A stretch of DNA of 64,000 nucleotides, from contig CM046339.1 of NCBI GenBank assembly GCA_025403435.1, positions 3,984,212 to 4,048,211 of the forward strand. Direction: 5' to 3'. The translations under genes and the position numbers were made by a program. Positions 34,547-46,000 of the stretch are shown piece by piece. The number at the start of each line of letters is the position of its first letter. The first letter of the stretch is position 1. The notes under the pieces were generated by a model. That model made no database searches. It saw only the letters and a list, made by a program, of their open reading frames with translations, and was not told the DNA's origin. Source of the stretch: Artocarpus heterophyllus (taxonomy: Eukaryota > Streptophyta > Magnoliopsida > Rosales > Moraceae).

Positions 34547-34920
34547 TTTTTCTCACGCTCCTTAGAAAATTACCTGATCGGTTTGTGGAAGCTTAGGAAT
34601 GAAGAGTTCTCGTGTTGTCAACTATGGCTCGGTAGCTAAAACTCAAGGGTAGCGAAGTATGGCCTTGATTACATGTGAAAATGACAGGGAGAAAAGCCCT
34701 ATTTATAGCTGCTATAGACGGGAAACCCGAGTGCAGAAAACAAAGAGGTGCGATGATTACAACTGTTAGGGAAATACTCGATCGCATTGCAACACATGTC
34801 CCTCTAAGCTTCATCGCATGACCATTCATTTTCCACTGCCCCGAAACGCTATTTAGACTTCCATCTTGGGCCGACCTCACTCGCTTAACATAGTCCACAC
34901 GGCCGAGCATCGACCAAGTG
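34547..34920 (+). other. Element B region upstream of the 3' LTR (antisense promoter side)
   Basis: No gene. On the minus strand this is upstream of the antisense ORF and would hold its promoter: CTATAAATAGGG occurs at about 34696-34707 on that strand. Confidence 0.45.
34697..34704 (-). promoter_or_regulatory. Candidate TATA box for the antisense ORF of element B
   Basis: The plus strand reads CCCTATTTATAGC, so the minus strand has CTATAAATAGGG about 150 bp upstream of the ORF start at 34546. Position and sequence fit a promoter separate from the LTR. This is inferred, not shown. Confidence 0.5.
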
Positions 34921-34934
34921 AACTGGGGGGCTAC
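34921..34934 (+). other. Polypurine tract of element B
   Basis: AACTGGGGGGCTAC lies directly before the 3' LTR TG at 34935. Confidence 0.7.
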
Positions 34935-35562
34935 TGTTGAGGGTGAGTTCGGTGCCACCATCGGGGAGCCTTACTCTAGGTGGTTGGCCAAGAAGCTCGA
35001 CAAAGCTATGGGGAACTAACAACTGATCTCGATGAGCTTGGATCGTTTGTCCAAGGTGCTTGTTAGGGTCCTTCGGGCTGCACCGCAACTGGTTGCCTCC
35101 TTGGGTTAGGCACCAGCTTGGGTTGGATTCCTTTCACTGGCCAACAGATGGCGGACAACTCACCGTCGAATAGGAAACAATCCACCGACAGAGGACAAGA
35201 CTGGCAGAGGGCACGACACTTGTCCTCTGCCTTTTGACACACCTTGATGTGACACACGGGTCATAGGCAAAACCCACCTAACACTTGGTCCAAGTGGTAA
35301 CCTATAAATAGGGTGCATTTATTACATCTAGCATGCATGCTTCTTCCCACCTAACAAGTTCTCGTTCTTTGTCGAGCAACCCCTGCCTTGAGCAATGGAG
35401 AGCCCTTGTCTATTGACCGGCCTGTCTTTTTCTTGCCTCCAAAGTGTCTTTCCTATTGTTGCAAGTCCACTCGATCAGGCAGAACCGAACAGGGAAGAGT
35501 AGTCCACCGTGCACAGCCGCACGTGGTGTTGATCCAACGCCAAACTCCGGTATGCATCAATA
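34935..35562 (+). repeat. Element B 3' LTR (628 bp)
   Basis: Begins TGTTGAGGGTGAGTTCGG and ends TATGCATCAATA, with the terminal CA changed to TA. Complete copy, used to map the broken 5' LTR. Confidence 0.9.
35303..35310 (+). promoter_or_regulatory. TATA box in B 3' LTR
   Basis: CCTATAAATAGGG at the same relative position as in element A. Confidence 0.6.
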
Positions 35563-35567
35563 GTTGT
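35563..35567. repeat. Target site duplication of element B, right copy (gttgt)
   Basis: Matches 13921-13925 exactly. Confidence 0.85.
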
Positions 35568-36137
35568 TAAGGATTAATTAATTAATATATTGTTTTAATA
35601 AAATGATATGAAAGAATAAATTGAATTTAAAATTATTTGTCATTAAAAATAGATAAATAATTGTAAATTATTGTTTATGAAAATTAAGAAATTAATTTTA
35701 TTTAAAAACAATAAGAACAATAAAATTTTCATACAATTTGATAAGTTTGTGTAAAATTTAATAAAATTGTAACTTTTTTTTAAAGATAGTTTGGTTTGAT
35801 ATGTGACTTTATTGTCACAAAAACAATGCACGCAATTACAAATTTGTGTTTTTATTTTGCCCGTGCATGCATGAGTTTACCTTAGACCTGCTCAAGGATC
35901 GATATGCAGCAATATTGATGCATGAATTGTCCCGTTTGGACAATTTGGTATTGTAATTTACGTGTTTGTGATTTAATTTCACTTGTGCCTTTGGTAGAGG
36001 TTTCGGAACATCTTCCTTTGTTCTCCGGGTGTGCGCCTAATAGCACAATTAGGATGCTATCAAAATTTATACATAAAAGGGGCGCTAAGGGATGAGTGAC
36101 AAAATACATAAATTACAATACTAAAATAGAACAAGCA
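35568..36137 (+). other. CACTA internal sequence, no gene recognised
   Basis: AT-rich up to 35880, then mixed sequence. It directly precedes the DUF4216-like remnant and may contain decayed coding sequence. Confidence 0.4.
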
Positions 36138-36430
36138 TCTTTGCTAAGGACTCGTGGTACGAGCATAAACCATTCATACTTGCATCCTAAGCAGAACAAG
36201 TGTTTTATGTAGATAATTTGTTTAGTGGTCCAAGTTGGAAAGTTGTTGAACACTTTGGACATCAACATATATGGGTTCTTCCTGAAGCAAATGTGGACGA
36301 CGTGATAGTAGTCAAAGATACAAAGTCTGCAAATGTTGAATTAGTAGTAGAACTACCAGATATTGACACCTTGATGTGGAATCATCCTAATATTATAGAA
36401 CATAGTTATTATAGAACATAATTATTATAG
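36138..36430 (+). pseudogene. CACTA transposon protein remnant, DUF4216-like region
   Basis: The frame reads KPFILAS, a stop, AEQVFYVDNLFSGPSWKVVE, HFGHQHIWVLPEANVDDVIV, VKDTKSANVELVVEL and DIDTLMWNHPN. The pattern (Q-A-x-Q-V-F-Y-V-D... W-K-V-V ... D) is the C-terminal region found in plant En/Spm (CACTA) transposase ORFs. The N-terminal transposase core is missing. Open part: 36200-36421. It is consistent with the CACTA ends at 12478 and 43008. Confidence 0.7.
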
Positions 36431-36614
36431 TACTAAATTATGATATTAAACCTGGATATGTCTGGATAAGTTGCTACATGTGCCGGCTCTTTAGGTGGAG
36501 CATAGCCTCCACTTGACCCATATAGAGCGTCGTCACACTGTTAGTCGGGTATGTGACAATCCAATTGCAAATTTGTTATGTTTATTTGGGCAACTACTTT
36601 TACTGAAATGCTGA

Positions 36615-37190
36615 TTGATGTTTATAGCACCAAATGCCACACCTCGCTATCAGTCCAGTCGAGAAAAGGCAAAGGGTCATGAGATTGTGGCATATGTAGA
36701 GAAGTACAGAAAGGTTCTGGTCACATTTGATGAGGTCGGTGGTACTTGGAAAATATTTGGGCAGTTCGGGTCATGGTTTGAAAGTACCATCAACATTTAC
36801 ACTTTCGATGTATATGAGCCATTCCACGATGCTTGGAAGGATATAAATGCCCAGTATAGGAGACAGATTTAGTAGCGCATGTTGGTATTCATTCAACTTC
36901 ATCCTTTTAGAACATAATTTGTATAGAACATAATTATTATAGGACATAATAAAATATTTATCATGATCATGAATGTGTTATAGGATTGGTTTGCTTTGGT
37001 ATCCTTCGTAGTGTAGTTGATAGGGAGGCATATAAGTGCTACAAGTACTAAAAGAGTGACCTTCACGAAGACTTCAAAGCACTTGGAGGATCAAGAAATG
37101 AGGAACGCGTCAGAGCGAACCCCCCACAAACCTCAAGAATCAAGAACATTGGGGTTGTAGCTGCGATAAGTACATGTCTAAGAAGTTTTA
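36615..37190 (+). pseudogene. CACTA second-protein remnant (Ptta/En/Spm-like)
   Basis: An open part 36615-36872, after an AG at a likely intron end, reads APNATPRYQSSREKAKGHEI, VAYVEKYRKVLVTFDEVGG, WKIFGQFGSWFESTINIYTF and YEPFHDAWKDIN. After a second intron-like gap, 37010-37120 reads VDREAYKCYKY, a stop, KSDLHEDFKALGG and EERVRANPP. This order fits the accessory protein of plant CACTA elements (plant transposase Ptta/En/Spm family, by recall). Weak further likeness continues to about 37360. The remainder is displaced by gypsy F. Confidence 0.65.
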
Positions 37191-37504
37191 GTTAATTGTA
37201 TATTTGCTAAGCTAGTTATTTATTATATATATTAATTTCAATATTGCTAATGCTAAAAACTAATCGACGACAAATAAAAATAATTGTGGCAACCAGAAGT
37301 GGTCAAGTTTGCATGGTCAGATATCCATCTCCCAGCGTTGCGACAAGAAGGTTAGTAAGTTCTTTTAATTACAAGCAATCTTAAAAGTTATCAAAGAATA
37401 TATTATTCTAACATATTCAAATTGTTGGACAAGCCAACATGGTGACCCAGCAGCCAATGTCTGCTATAGATAACTAGGCAGACATTCATAACCACGGGGA
37501 AACT

Positions 37505-39823
37505 TGGATTCTAAGACTTGGGAGGAGCATGAGCAGCATCTTCGGATCGTGCTTCAGACTCTGTGGGAGCACCATTTTTATGCTAAGAGGGAAAAATGCG
37601 AGTTTGGTTGACTGAGGTCAAGTTTCTGGGTCATGTCATCTCAGAGCATGGTATTTCAGTGGATCCGTCCAAGATTGAAGCTATATTGGAATGGGAACGA
37701 CCAAGGAATGTAGTGGAGATTCGCAGCTTCTTAGGTCTTGCTGGATATTACAGGAAATTTGTAAAGGATTTTTTGAAGATTGCAGCTCTATTGATGAGAT
37801 TGATCAAGAAAAACGCCAGGTTTGAGTGGGATGAAGATTGTGAGCTTGCTTTTCAAGAAATGAAGAACCGGTTGACTTCAGCTCCAGTGTTGGTTATTCC
37901 TAACAGTGACGAGCCGTATGAGGTTTATGCGGATGCTTCAGGGCGTGGACTTGGATGCGTGTTGATGCAGCATGGATGTGTAATTGCGTACGGATCGAGA
38001 CAGCTACATCCTCACGAGCAGAATTATCCTACTCATGATTTGGAGCTGGCAGCGGTGATCTACACGCTCAAGATTTGGAGGTGTTACTTGTATGGAGCAT
38101 TGTTTCAAGTCTTCTCCGATCACAAGAGTTTGAGGTATCTGTTCACTCAGAGGGATCTTAACTTGAGGCAGCGTAGGTGGATCGAGTATATGGAGGATTA
38201 TGATTTCGCGTTGCAGTATCATCCTGGGCTAATGTGGTCGTGGATGCGCTTAGCAAGAAGTCTTCAGGGATTTTTGCTTGTTTGATTTTTGAGGACTGGA
38301 GCAGGGATGCGACGGTGAGTGAGTATCAACTACGGTATCATGAAGACTGTGATCGAGTTTCGGTGTATCATGTGGAAGCGACTCCAGCTCTTGTTCGGAT
38401 GGTGAAGCAAAGTCAGTGGCAGGATCGGCATTTGCAGGGAATTTGGTCACGAATTCAGAACGGGGAGCAGTTCAAGGAATGGAGCGTGCATGCAGATGGA
38501 TCGTTGTACTTCTGGGAGCGTCTTGCAGTTCCAGTTATCACTGAGGTGACAAAAGCCGTTCTAGACGAAGCTCATAGGTCTCAGTTCGCTATTCATCCAG
38601 GGAGCACCAAGATGTATCGTGATTTGAAGAGGCAGTATTGGTGGAGAGGCATGAAGAAAGATGTTTGCAAGTACGTGGCCAAGTGTTTGACGTGTCTTCA
38701 GGTGAAAGCCGAGCATCAGAAGCCTACAGGTCAGCTTCAGCCGCTTCTTATTCCAGGGTGGAAATGGGAGCATGTGACGATGGATTTCCTCACAGGTTTG
38801 TCGAGGACAGAGCAGCGGCACGATGCAGTTTGGGTCGTGGTCGACAGGTTGACGAAATCGATGCATTTCATTCCGTTTAGATCGACGTGTTCTAGGAAGG
38901 TTCTCGAGGAGTTGTATATGCAGAACATTGTGAGGTTGCATGGAGTTCCTTTGTCCATCACCTCTGATCGAGACACCAGGTTTAATGCTAAGTACTGGAG
39001 GAGTTTTCAGGAGGCTTTAGGTACGAATTTAAACTTCAGTACGGCGTTTCATCCTCAGACTGATGGGCAGCCTGAGTGGGTTATTCAGGTTCTCGAGGAT
39101 ATGTTGTGTGCTTGTGCGTTGGACTTCGGCAGAAATTGGAAGCAGTGTTTGCATTTGACGGAGTTTGCGTACAATAATAGTTATCAGGCGAGTATCGGTA
39201 TGGCACCGTTTGAGGCATTGTATGGGTGACCGTGTCGATCACCTGTGTGTTGGGCTGAGCCAGAAGATAGAGTTATTCTTGGACCGGATGAGATTCGTGA
39301 CAGCAACGAGAAAGTCGCGGTGATTCGAGATAGGTTGAGGGCAGCTCAGAGTCGGCAGAAGAGCTACGCGGATAGGAGACGTAGACCTTTAGAGTTCGCG
39401 GTTGGAGATTTCATTCTCTTGAGGGTATCGCCTCGTAAGGGAACTATGCGGTTCGGAGTGAGTGGGAAGCTCGCGCTGAGGTATATTGGGCCGTTCGAGA
39501 TCACTCAGCATGTTGGTGTGGTCGCTTATCGGCTTGATCTTCCGCCCGAACTTTCTCATGTGCACGATGTGTTTCATGTGTCGATGCTTAGGAAGTGTCC
39601 ACCTGAGCAGGGTAAGATAGTTTCGTTCCGCGATGTGCAGGTTCAGGAAGATACGACGTACGAAGAAGTGCCGATTCAGATTATCGACCGGAAAGTGATT
39701 AGTTTGCATCGTCGTGAGATACCATTGGCAAAGGTCGTGTGGCAGCATCATGGGGTTGATGAAGCCACTTGGGAGCTAGAGTCGAGTATGCGGGAATTGT
39801 ATCCGCATTTGTTTTGTTTTTGA
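37505..39823 (+). pseudogene. Element F pol: RT end, RNase H, integrase, chromodomain-like tail (broken)
   Basis: Begins in KTWEEHEQHLRIVLQTL. A one-base loss near 37605 (CEF|WLTEVKF) shifts the frame. RT thumb/connection: [20 protein letters not shown]. RNase [24 protein letters not shown] four-base loss near 38232 (HPG..ANVV) shifts the frame again. Integrase: His-His-Cys-Cys finger HRSQFAIHPGSTKMY..CLTCLQVKAEH, catalytic Asp in MDFLTGL and SITSDRDTRF, Glu in TDGQPEW. A TGA at 39227-39229 replaces the expected Arg of YGRPCRSP. The tail HDVFHVSMLRK, YEEVPIQII, VVWQHHGVDEATWE closes at 39823. All three integrase acidic residues are kept. Confidence 0.9.
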
Positions 39824-39853
39824 GATGAGTTGTAAATTTCGAGGGCGAAATTT

Positions 39854-39871
39854 CTTTTAGGGGTGGAGAGT
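39854..39871 (+). other. Polypurine tract of element F
   Basis: TTTTAGGGGTGGAGAGT lies immediately before the LTR start TGTAACACCCC. Confidence 0.8.
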
Positions 39872-40155
39872 TGTAACACCCCAAAATTTATTTAGTGTCA
39901 ATGTAATATAAATGATGAATTAGTGTGCCATAATTAACGTTTTAACATTTATTAAATTATTTGGTTGGATTTTGAATTTTTGGTTGTTTTGTTAATTTGA
40001 TGAATCCAAATGATTTCTTATTGTTTTAAAATGATGTTTTGAGTTTTAAAACACAACAATTTGTAAAATGTTAAAAATACTCCGTTTTACAAAACCGTGG
40101 GCGGCACATGGTTTTCGCACAGTAAAACCGCCCACCGATTTTCTCTATTTATTTC

Positions 40156-40250
40156 CTTCCTCTCTCTCTCTCTCCTCACTCTCACGGTCATCTCTCTCTC
40201 TCTTCCTCTTGATCTCTCTCGGCACTCTCTCTCTCTCTCTACATCTCTCT
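40156..40250 (+). repeat. CT-rich tract in F LTR
   Basis: Runs of CTCTCTCTC at several points. The G LTR has the same kind of tract at 47370-47482, so it is an LTR feature and not a random microsatellite; it may act as a pyrimidine-rich initiator/leader. Confidence 0.6.
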
Positions 40251-40724
40251 CAAATTTTTGAAACCAAATTCGAATCCAAGCTTCGGGATAGCAAGGAGGA
40301 GGCTCGGGGACGTGATTTAGCAACCGAGATCGCGGATTGAAGCTTCGATTCGAGGTTAGTTTTGAAATTTCTAAACTTTTTCCAAAATTTTCAATTTTGT
40401 GCATTTTTGAAATCTAGGTTTGTTTAAGCTTAGAAAACCGTGGATTTGAGTTAAATGAACTTAGAACAACTAGAATCTAAGCTTAGATTGAAGAAAAACG
40501 GATTGAATTCAAGATTTTTCATTTTTCTCCCCATTTTCTCATTTTTGGATTTTTGAGGATTTCGAGTTTAAATCTTGTTTAAATGAGTCCAAACATGTTC
40601 TAGTATGTTTTTCTATCAACTATGATTGTTTTTCATGCCTGGGATTTGAGAAAAACAGGTTAGAATCAAGATTTGAATTTTGGGGATCGAGAAACCCGTG
40701 GCTGGAATTTCTGGATTTTCCCAG

Positions 40725-40873
40725 TTCGGCAGGCCGGAGTGAGGATCGGCAGGCCAGTGTTCTTCCGACCGGCAAGCCAAACCTGGGGAAGTGTTCGGCC
40801 GACTGAACTTTGCTTCCGGCAGGCCGAACTGTGCAGTTCGGCTGGCTGAAGCAGGCCGTCCGACAGGCCGACT
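40725..40873 (+). repeat. Palindromic-motif array 9 (about 7 units) in F LTR
   Basis: Unit starts near 40725, 40746, 40767, 40793, 40815, 40836 and 40858, about 21-26 bp apart. Best units: TTCGGCAGGCCGG and TCCGGCAGGCCGAAC. Confidence 0.82.
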
Positions 40874-41510
40874 GAGGCATGAAAAATTTTGTGATTTTCA
40901 CCCGTGTTCACTGTTTTGAACCCTGATTTAAATCCCAACCTTATAGGATGATTTTAAAGGTACAAATGGCACACTAGGACATCATTAAATGATTTAGTAA
41001 CATAGAATGTCTCGAACTAGATATTGATCAACTTAGTTTGTATCTAGGGTTGTTCGTGGTTCCGCGGAGCTAACGTATAGCGGACCGGGATTACGGTGTG
41101 GGGCATCGGCACGAGTATTGAGGTAGGACTTCTATCCTATTTCTTTGGTAGCCTGGTTTTGAAATGATTTGGCTTTGAAAAGGATTTCTATTAAAATGTT
41201 TTCAACGGTGTTTGAAAATGGATTTATCGGTTATATTTTTAATATACTGTGATCTGAAATGAACTTCATAATGAATGTAATTGACAACACTCGGCAATTG
41301 GGTTTTGAATGATAATGATAATAAACACATAGGCATGATGCCATATCAGAGATCGGGTCGTGTAGCGATTGACCTTGGGGGCAGGTCCCGAAACCCAGCT
41401 GGGCCACTACAGTGGTGATATCATGGTTTGCCTAGGTAAAAGAAAAATAGTGTTTTGATTGTACGAGTAGGCTGTTCTGAGTCAAGACGGCTCTATTCAA
41501 ATTATCTATT

Positions 41511-41513
41511 TGT

Positions 41514-41544
<31 letters not shown>
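41511..41544. repeat. (TTTA)n microsatellite in F LTR
   Basis: About eight uninterrupted TTTA units. Confidence 0.9.
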
Positions 41545-41545
<1 letters not shown>

Positions 41546-41617
41546 GTTTTCTTTGAGTACTTCTAAACAATGATATGTTTCTTTACATTAAATTATTTTT
41601 ATAAAACATAGTCCTAC

Positions 41618-41632
41618 TGAGCCTTTCGCTCA
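41618..41632 (+). other. Conserved LTR hairpin in F (TGAGC-CTTTC-GCTCA)
   Basis: A 5-bp perfect stem preceded by CCTAC. It is followed about 25 bp later by a C-run and CTCTAGGT, the same surroundings as in G. Confidence 0.55.
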
Positions 41633-42035
41633 CGTTTTATTGTTTTAAATTTCCCCCCCTCTAGGTGGTTTCCCATTTAGGTTTGGAGAGGATTCTTCGG
41701 ACCGAACTCAGGAGCAATAGGAGGATTGATTTATATTTTGTATTATTTAATCAAGGCATGTAAGATTTTAACTTTATTTGTACTTGGACTGTAATTGTAT
41801 TCATGATATTGTCAGATTCATGTGTGTGCACAAGTTGTGGGTTGTGGAACCCATACTAGCGGATCTTTATAATTTTTATTACTTGCTTAATATTATAAAT
41901 TCTTTTATAAAAATGTGGTGGAAATCTTTTTATTTCTCACTTAATTCGATCTTTAAACAATTGATTTCAGTTAAATTCTCTTTTAATTAACTTAAATAAT
42001 CTGCCACGTCACCTCCCGTACTCCGTGGCGTGACA

Positions 42036-42239
42036 CAAACCCAGATGACAGTCTATAATTTTGGAGCATGTCCTAGGTAGACATAGAGGACACAGAGTTG
42101 GACTAGGCCCTACACTCCTATAGAGGATTTACTTTGGCGGCATTGGTTCATTCTCTAGCTCCTAGTTGAACGGAACATCTTTGATGCCTATCGACCTTCA
42201 TGTGGAAGATTTTCTGTGGAGATCGCCCGAGTTCAACAT
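42036..42239 (+). other. CACTA internal sequence after gypsy F
   Basis: Probably decayed coding sequence of the second CACTA protein; no clean frame. Confidence 0.35.
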
Positions 42240-42480
42240 GACTATGTACTAAAGCCACAGGACGTTGATGGAGTTGGTGGGCCAGTTGCTCCCTGGTGTC
42301 CAACTCCCACCCGTGATGACTTCTCCAATTTTTACTCGTCCAGATCCTCCGCCTCCTCCAGATGCCGCTGACAACAAAGATGACACTGACAAATTTAGGG
42401 GATTAGATTGCATTTTTATTATTCGTCTAATATTTCAAGACATTACGTTTGGTTTAGTTTTTATTGGATTATTAGAATAA
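42240..42480 (+). pseudogene. CACTA protein C-terminal remnant (Pro-rich, acidic)
   Basis: The frame from 42265 reads MMELVGQLLPGVQLPPVMTS, then PDPPPPPDAADNKDDTDKFR. A Pro-rich stretch followed by an Asp-rich end is typical of the C-terminus of plant CACTA second-ORF proteins, and the position just before the right subterminal repeats agrees. A normal end near KFRGL seems to have been lost, so the ORF runs on to 42480. Confidence 0.55.
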
Positions 42481-42599
42481 TGTATTATCAATTGTCTTTT
42501 TTAATATTAAATTTTTATTTTTATTATTATAATTCAATTATTTCTATTTAAATTTAATAACAATTATTAAAAAAATTATTAAAACTATTAAAAAATTGA

Positions 42600-43008
42600 A
42601 AAATATATTGAAATGTTTGATAAAAAAACTATGACTGTCTCGCAAAAGACTAGAAACAAAAATATATTTGCGACAATTTTTTTGAAAAAAATCGTTGCAA
42701 ATAATAAGAACACATCAACATTAGTTCAATTTATTGCAATGACATTTTTGAAATTTGTCTTCGCTGAAAACATCAGCCACATCACACGAATAACAAGCTA
42801 AATGAAATAATTGCAGTCATGTTATTGTGACTACTTGTCGTTGCAAATAAAAATACGATGATGTTATTGTCACAAAAAACTTATTTGTGACTAGTTATTA
42901 GCGATGACTATGTGGCGACGACATGTAGTTGCAAATAATTTTTTGGTTACAATTTTCTATTTTTTGCAATGAATTTTTGCCGTCGGCAAATACCTTGTTG
43001 TAGTAGTG
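42600..43008 (+). repeat. CACTA right subterminal repeats and terminal inverted repeat
   Basis: Repeated TTTGCGACAA, CGTTGCAAATAA, GCGATGAC and GCGACGACATG words in both orientations, ending GCCGTCGGCAAATACC..TTGTTGTAGTAGTG at 43008. Confidence 0.75.
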
Positions 43009-43011
43009 TAT

Positions 43012-46000
43012 ACCTATATACAAGACTGAGGAACATTCATTGCCGCGTGCTTTTTTATTATTCAATGAAGATAAAATTTTGAAGGTCAGTCCTGTATTGT
43101 ACTTCTGTGTGAGCATTAATCCATGCATATGTTGGGTCAAAATTGTTATGCAAACAAAAAAAGGACTTAGGCCAAGAGGAAGCGTAGCCCAATAAAAACG
43201 GTGAACGCTCAAATAGTTGTTCACGTATCAACAGCACAGGAAAAAAAAAATAATAAATTGCATTAATTGAAAGAAAAAAACTTGACTTAAGTTAGTTACA
43301 ATGACACCTCTTGGACTTGACTTTGTTAACTCTGGAGGTAAGATAACAAAAATATCCATTTTAATTTTGACTATTGATTCAAAAACACTAAATCACAACA
43401 ACTTATTTAATCTTTTAAAAAATACGAGATTAAGATAATAATTAACTAATTTAATAGGATTGTGTTAGTCTTAAAATAATCAAAATTATTGAGTATAAAG
43501 GTAAAATCATTTTTATTTCTTGAAAATTTGAAAAAAAAATGAAAGTTATTTATATAATTGTGAAGACTATTGTTAAAAGTATGTAAAAATCAATTAAACT
43601 CATTTGTTGATGCAAAATAAGTATAAAAACTAATTTCATATTACATAGATAGCTGAACACATTTTTTTATCCATGGGGATATTTTTAATATTTTAATTAA
43701 ATTTAACAGTCAAACTTTGTTCAATTTTTACGGTCAAGTAATAGAGGGGGTATCTTTATGACTTTTTAGAAAAGTTAGGGGTGTTAACCTAATTAGCTTT
43801 GGTCAATAGAATGTCCAAGGTATTTTTGCAAAAACATAGGAGGTATAAATATAGTTAACCTCACTATTCATCTCCCTGGGGGTATTCAAATCCTCATCCT
43901 ATCAAAAAAAGAAAGGGGCTCATGCTTATAAATATGAACGTTGATGAGTTAATAGGGACTGTTAGACTCATGAGATAAAGGCTATATTTGATACTTTGTA
44001 TTGTATGATAGGACACCAGTAAAATATTTGGTATGATTATTCTATTATATAAGTTATTACAGATAGTTATAGAATACGATCTATTTTTGGTATATTATTA
44101 TTTTATATCGAGTTTATGGTTCTTCTTAAAGTTAGGTCTAACACTAGATCAAGGTTAGGCCGGCATGGGATTAAGTCGGAGCTATAATTTTCTAAAAATT
44201 GAGGGCAAATTATATTTTCTAAAAATTAAATTTTGACATTTCAATTTCTAAAAAAGCATATTTGGGGAACTCTATCACTAATGCTCCATCCAACCGGCTA
44301 TTAGACTGGTGTGGGGAATGAACGGCTGGCACTTGCACTTTAATTGGAAGGAGGGGTGAATTGGAGGAAGGAAGGAGAGGGTTGGAGGGATGGAGAATAT
44401 GCATATGGAGAAGATTATACAAATCCTTCATATTGTTCAATAAGAAAGACACTGAGTTAAAAGGATGGATAATAGTTGTTTGATTAATTGCTATATTGTC
44501 AATTCGTACAATTTTTTAATAAATTATTTAAAGGGTAAGATGGTCTCAAAATCAATGATGGTCGATTGCTTGAATCCTCCTATTAGTGTAAGGATCTAAT
44601 TTGGTGAATTTGGAGGGAGATTACATCTCTCCACTTCTTCTCTCCCTCTTCCCCTCCTTCCAACCAAACAATAGATTATATCCTTCCCTCCATCTCTCTT
44701 CCTTCACTCCTCTCCCCCCTTTTAGCTTTCACTCAAACCGAACATAGTGTTAAAATAGGAATGAGTTAAGTTTCACCACAATGTAGCCTTACACCAAGTT
44801 ATGAGGCTACTTTTTCTTTTAATTGATTATTTGCTAAATAGTTAGTTTTGAACTTTGTGGTATGTGGATTCGGCATGGTTTGGCTTTGAATTTTGTGCTT
44901 TGAAATGAGAGTGAAATTTAACATTAGAAAATTGTTGTTTGGAAAACTATTATTTATGAAGACAAACAAGAATGGAAAACAACAAATGGTTCAAAACAGC
45001 TAAAATTTAATGGAGTCAAGTGTTCAAAACTGATAGTTTAGCCTATTTTAAATGATCTTCGTTATTATGAAAAACTTGAAACTTGCGCCTACTAAGCGTT
45101 TGTTCTTATGGGTTTTAAAATGTTCTAAACATATGCACCAAATGAAATATAAATCTGGGTCCAAGGCACAAATTTTGGCAAAAGATGCTCCAAACTTCGG
45201 ATACTGAATTCCACATGGCATCCCTAAATTTGGCTATTGCCTGCCGCAGGTCTCACTGCATCAGTATCTCTCCCGCCACCATTGTTTTACTCCGCTCATG
45301 TGCATCGTGGGCCTAATGGATCCTTGCAATGTAGTTGTGAGATCAAAATCACTGAGCTCTCGCATTATCTAGCGGTCCTTCGGCGAGAAGTTCCTCTTCT
45401 TATTCTGAGTGTGCTACACTCGAACCGGCACTTAACCTACGTGAGTCAGTGGCAAGCCCATGCATGCTGTCGGCCACTCCTTTATCAGTTTAGGTTCTTT
45501 GTACTCATACACATCGCATGTTCCATGCATCCAGGATCTCCACTCTTGGATCGACATTTGACGACTCCCATTGCAAGGCAGCTCTCATGCAATAACTGTC
45601 CTCTCGCTCCACCCATTCGATTCATCTACAGCTTTATCTTAGAAGTTCGTTCAATCACGTTTTACTCCTCTCTTTGTGCGCACATCGCACGTAATCCCAC
45701 ACGCCTCATCTGCCCAGCCAATAAATTTGTTCTACATGGCATTTCGCTTGGAAATCAGGAGGTGTCTCTTGCTCTATTAGTTATCCGAATTCAGTTAAAG
45801 TTAGTATTCATGCTTCAGACTTTTCGTCTTAAGATTTTGTTTGAACTTTATGTAAGAATTAATAAATCAAAATTATGATTTTTAACATATATGCATAAAC
45901 CAAATTGTATAAAAATAAACTGTATGAAGAAATATAAAAGGAAATTTAATCTCTAATCATTGATGAACAAGAATGAATGAATAATATCTTTACAAGAATT

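Larger units (their letters stand above)
13926..35562 (+). mobile_element. Element B: Tat-like Ty3/gypsy retrotransposon, full span, interrupted twice
   Basis: The 5' LTR starts TGTTGAGGGTGAG at 13926 and the 3' LTR ends GCATCAATA at 35562. The flanking 5 bp are gttgt on both sides (13921-13925 and 35563-35567), proving this is one insertion. Its 5' LTR is split by gypsy E (14326 to about 25013). Its pol is broken by copia H (27587 to about 30406) plus a deletion that removed B's reverse transcriptase and RNase H. Remaining genes are gag (25415-26610), protease and start of RT (26811-27586), integrase (30425-31168), and an antisense ORF (34546 to 32062). All are mutated. Confidence 0.9.
37497..42035 (+). 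mobile_element. Element F: 5'-truncated chromovirus-like Ty3/gypsy retrotransposon
   Basis: Contains RT C-terminus, RNase H, integrase with chromodomain-like tail, a polypurine tract and a complete 3' LTR. The 5' LTR, gag, protease and most of RT are absent; CACTA-like sequence lies directly upstream of about 37497. The right flank 42036 onward returns to CACTA sequence. Its pol is close in layout to element E but in better condition. Confidence 0.85.
39872..42035 (+). repeat. Element F 3' LTR (2164 bp)
   Basis: Starts TGTAACACCCCAAAATTT and ends CGTGGCGTGACA. It contains a CT-rich tract (40156-40250), a palindromic-motif array (40725-40873), a conserved hairpin (41618-41632) and a (TTTA)n run (about 41511-41544). 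Blocks such as GAGCTAACGTATAG and AGATCGGGTCGTGTAG are shared with solo LTR G. Confidence 0.85.
12478..43008 (+). mobile_element. CACTA (En/Spm) DNA transposon hosting the nested insertions
   Basis: The left end is CACTATTACAA (12478) and the inverted right end is CACTACTACAA (43008). Both are flanked by a 3-bp duplication, tat (12475-12477 and 43009-43011). Both ends carry many short (T)TTGCGA(T/C)GAC-type subterminal words in both orientations. Own sequence is 12478-13925, 35563 to about 37496 and 42036-43008, or about 4.4 kb. The remainder is gypsy B with its own inserts, plus gypsy F. Transposase-region remnants at 36138-36430, 36615-37190 and 42240-42480 are on the plus strand and in the order expected for CACTA genes. 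Much of the coding region, including the main TNP2-type transposase core, was not seen, so it is a decayed copy. The 3-bp duplication alone could be chance in AT-rich DNA; the combined evidence is good. Confidence 0.75.

Noticed and set aside
37497..39823. Possible integrated pararetrovirus
   Set aside because: Integrase and an LTR with polypurine tract are present and movement-protein or coat motifs absent. Gene order is Ty3/gypsy.
45237..45878. 213-codon ORF on the plus strand
   Set aside because: No domain or family pattern, many His/Leu/Ser/Cys residues, no splice or promoter context and no similar sequence elsewhere in the window. Probably a chance ORF in a less AT-rich patch.
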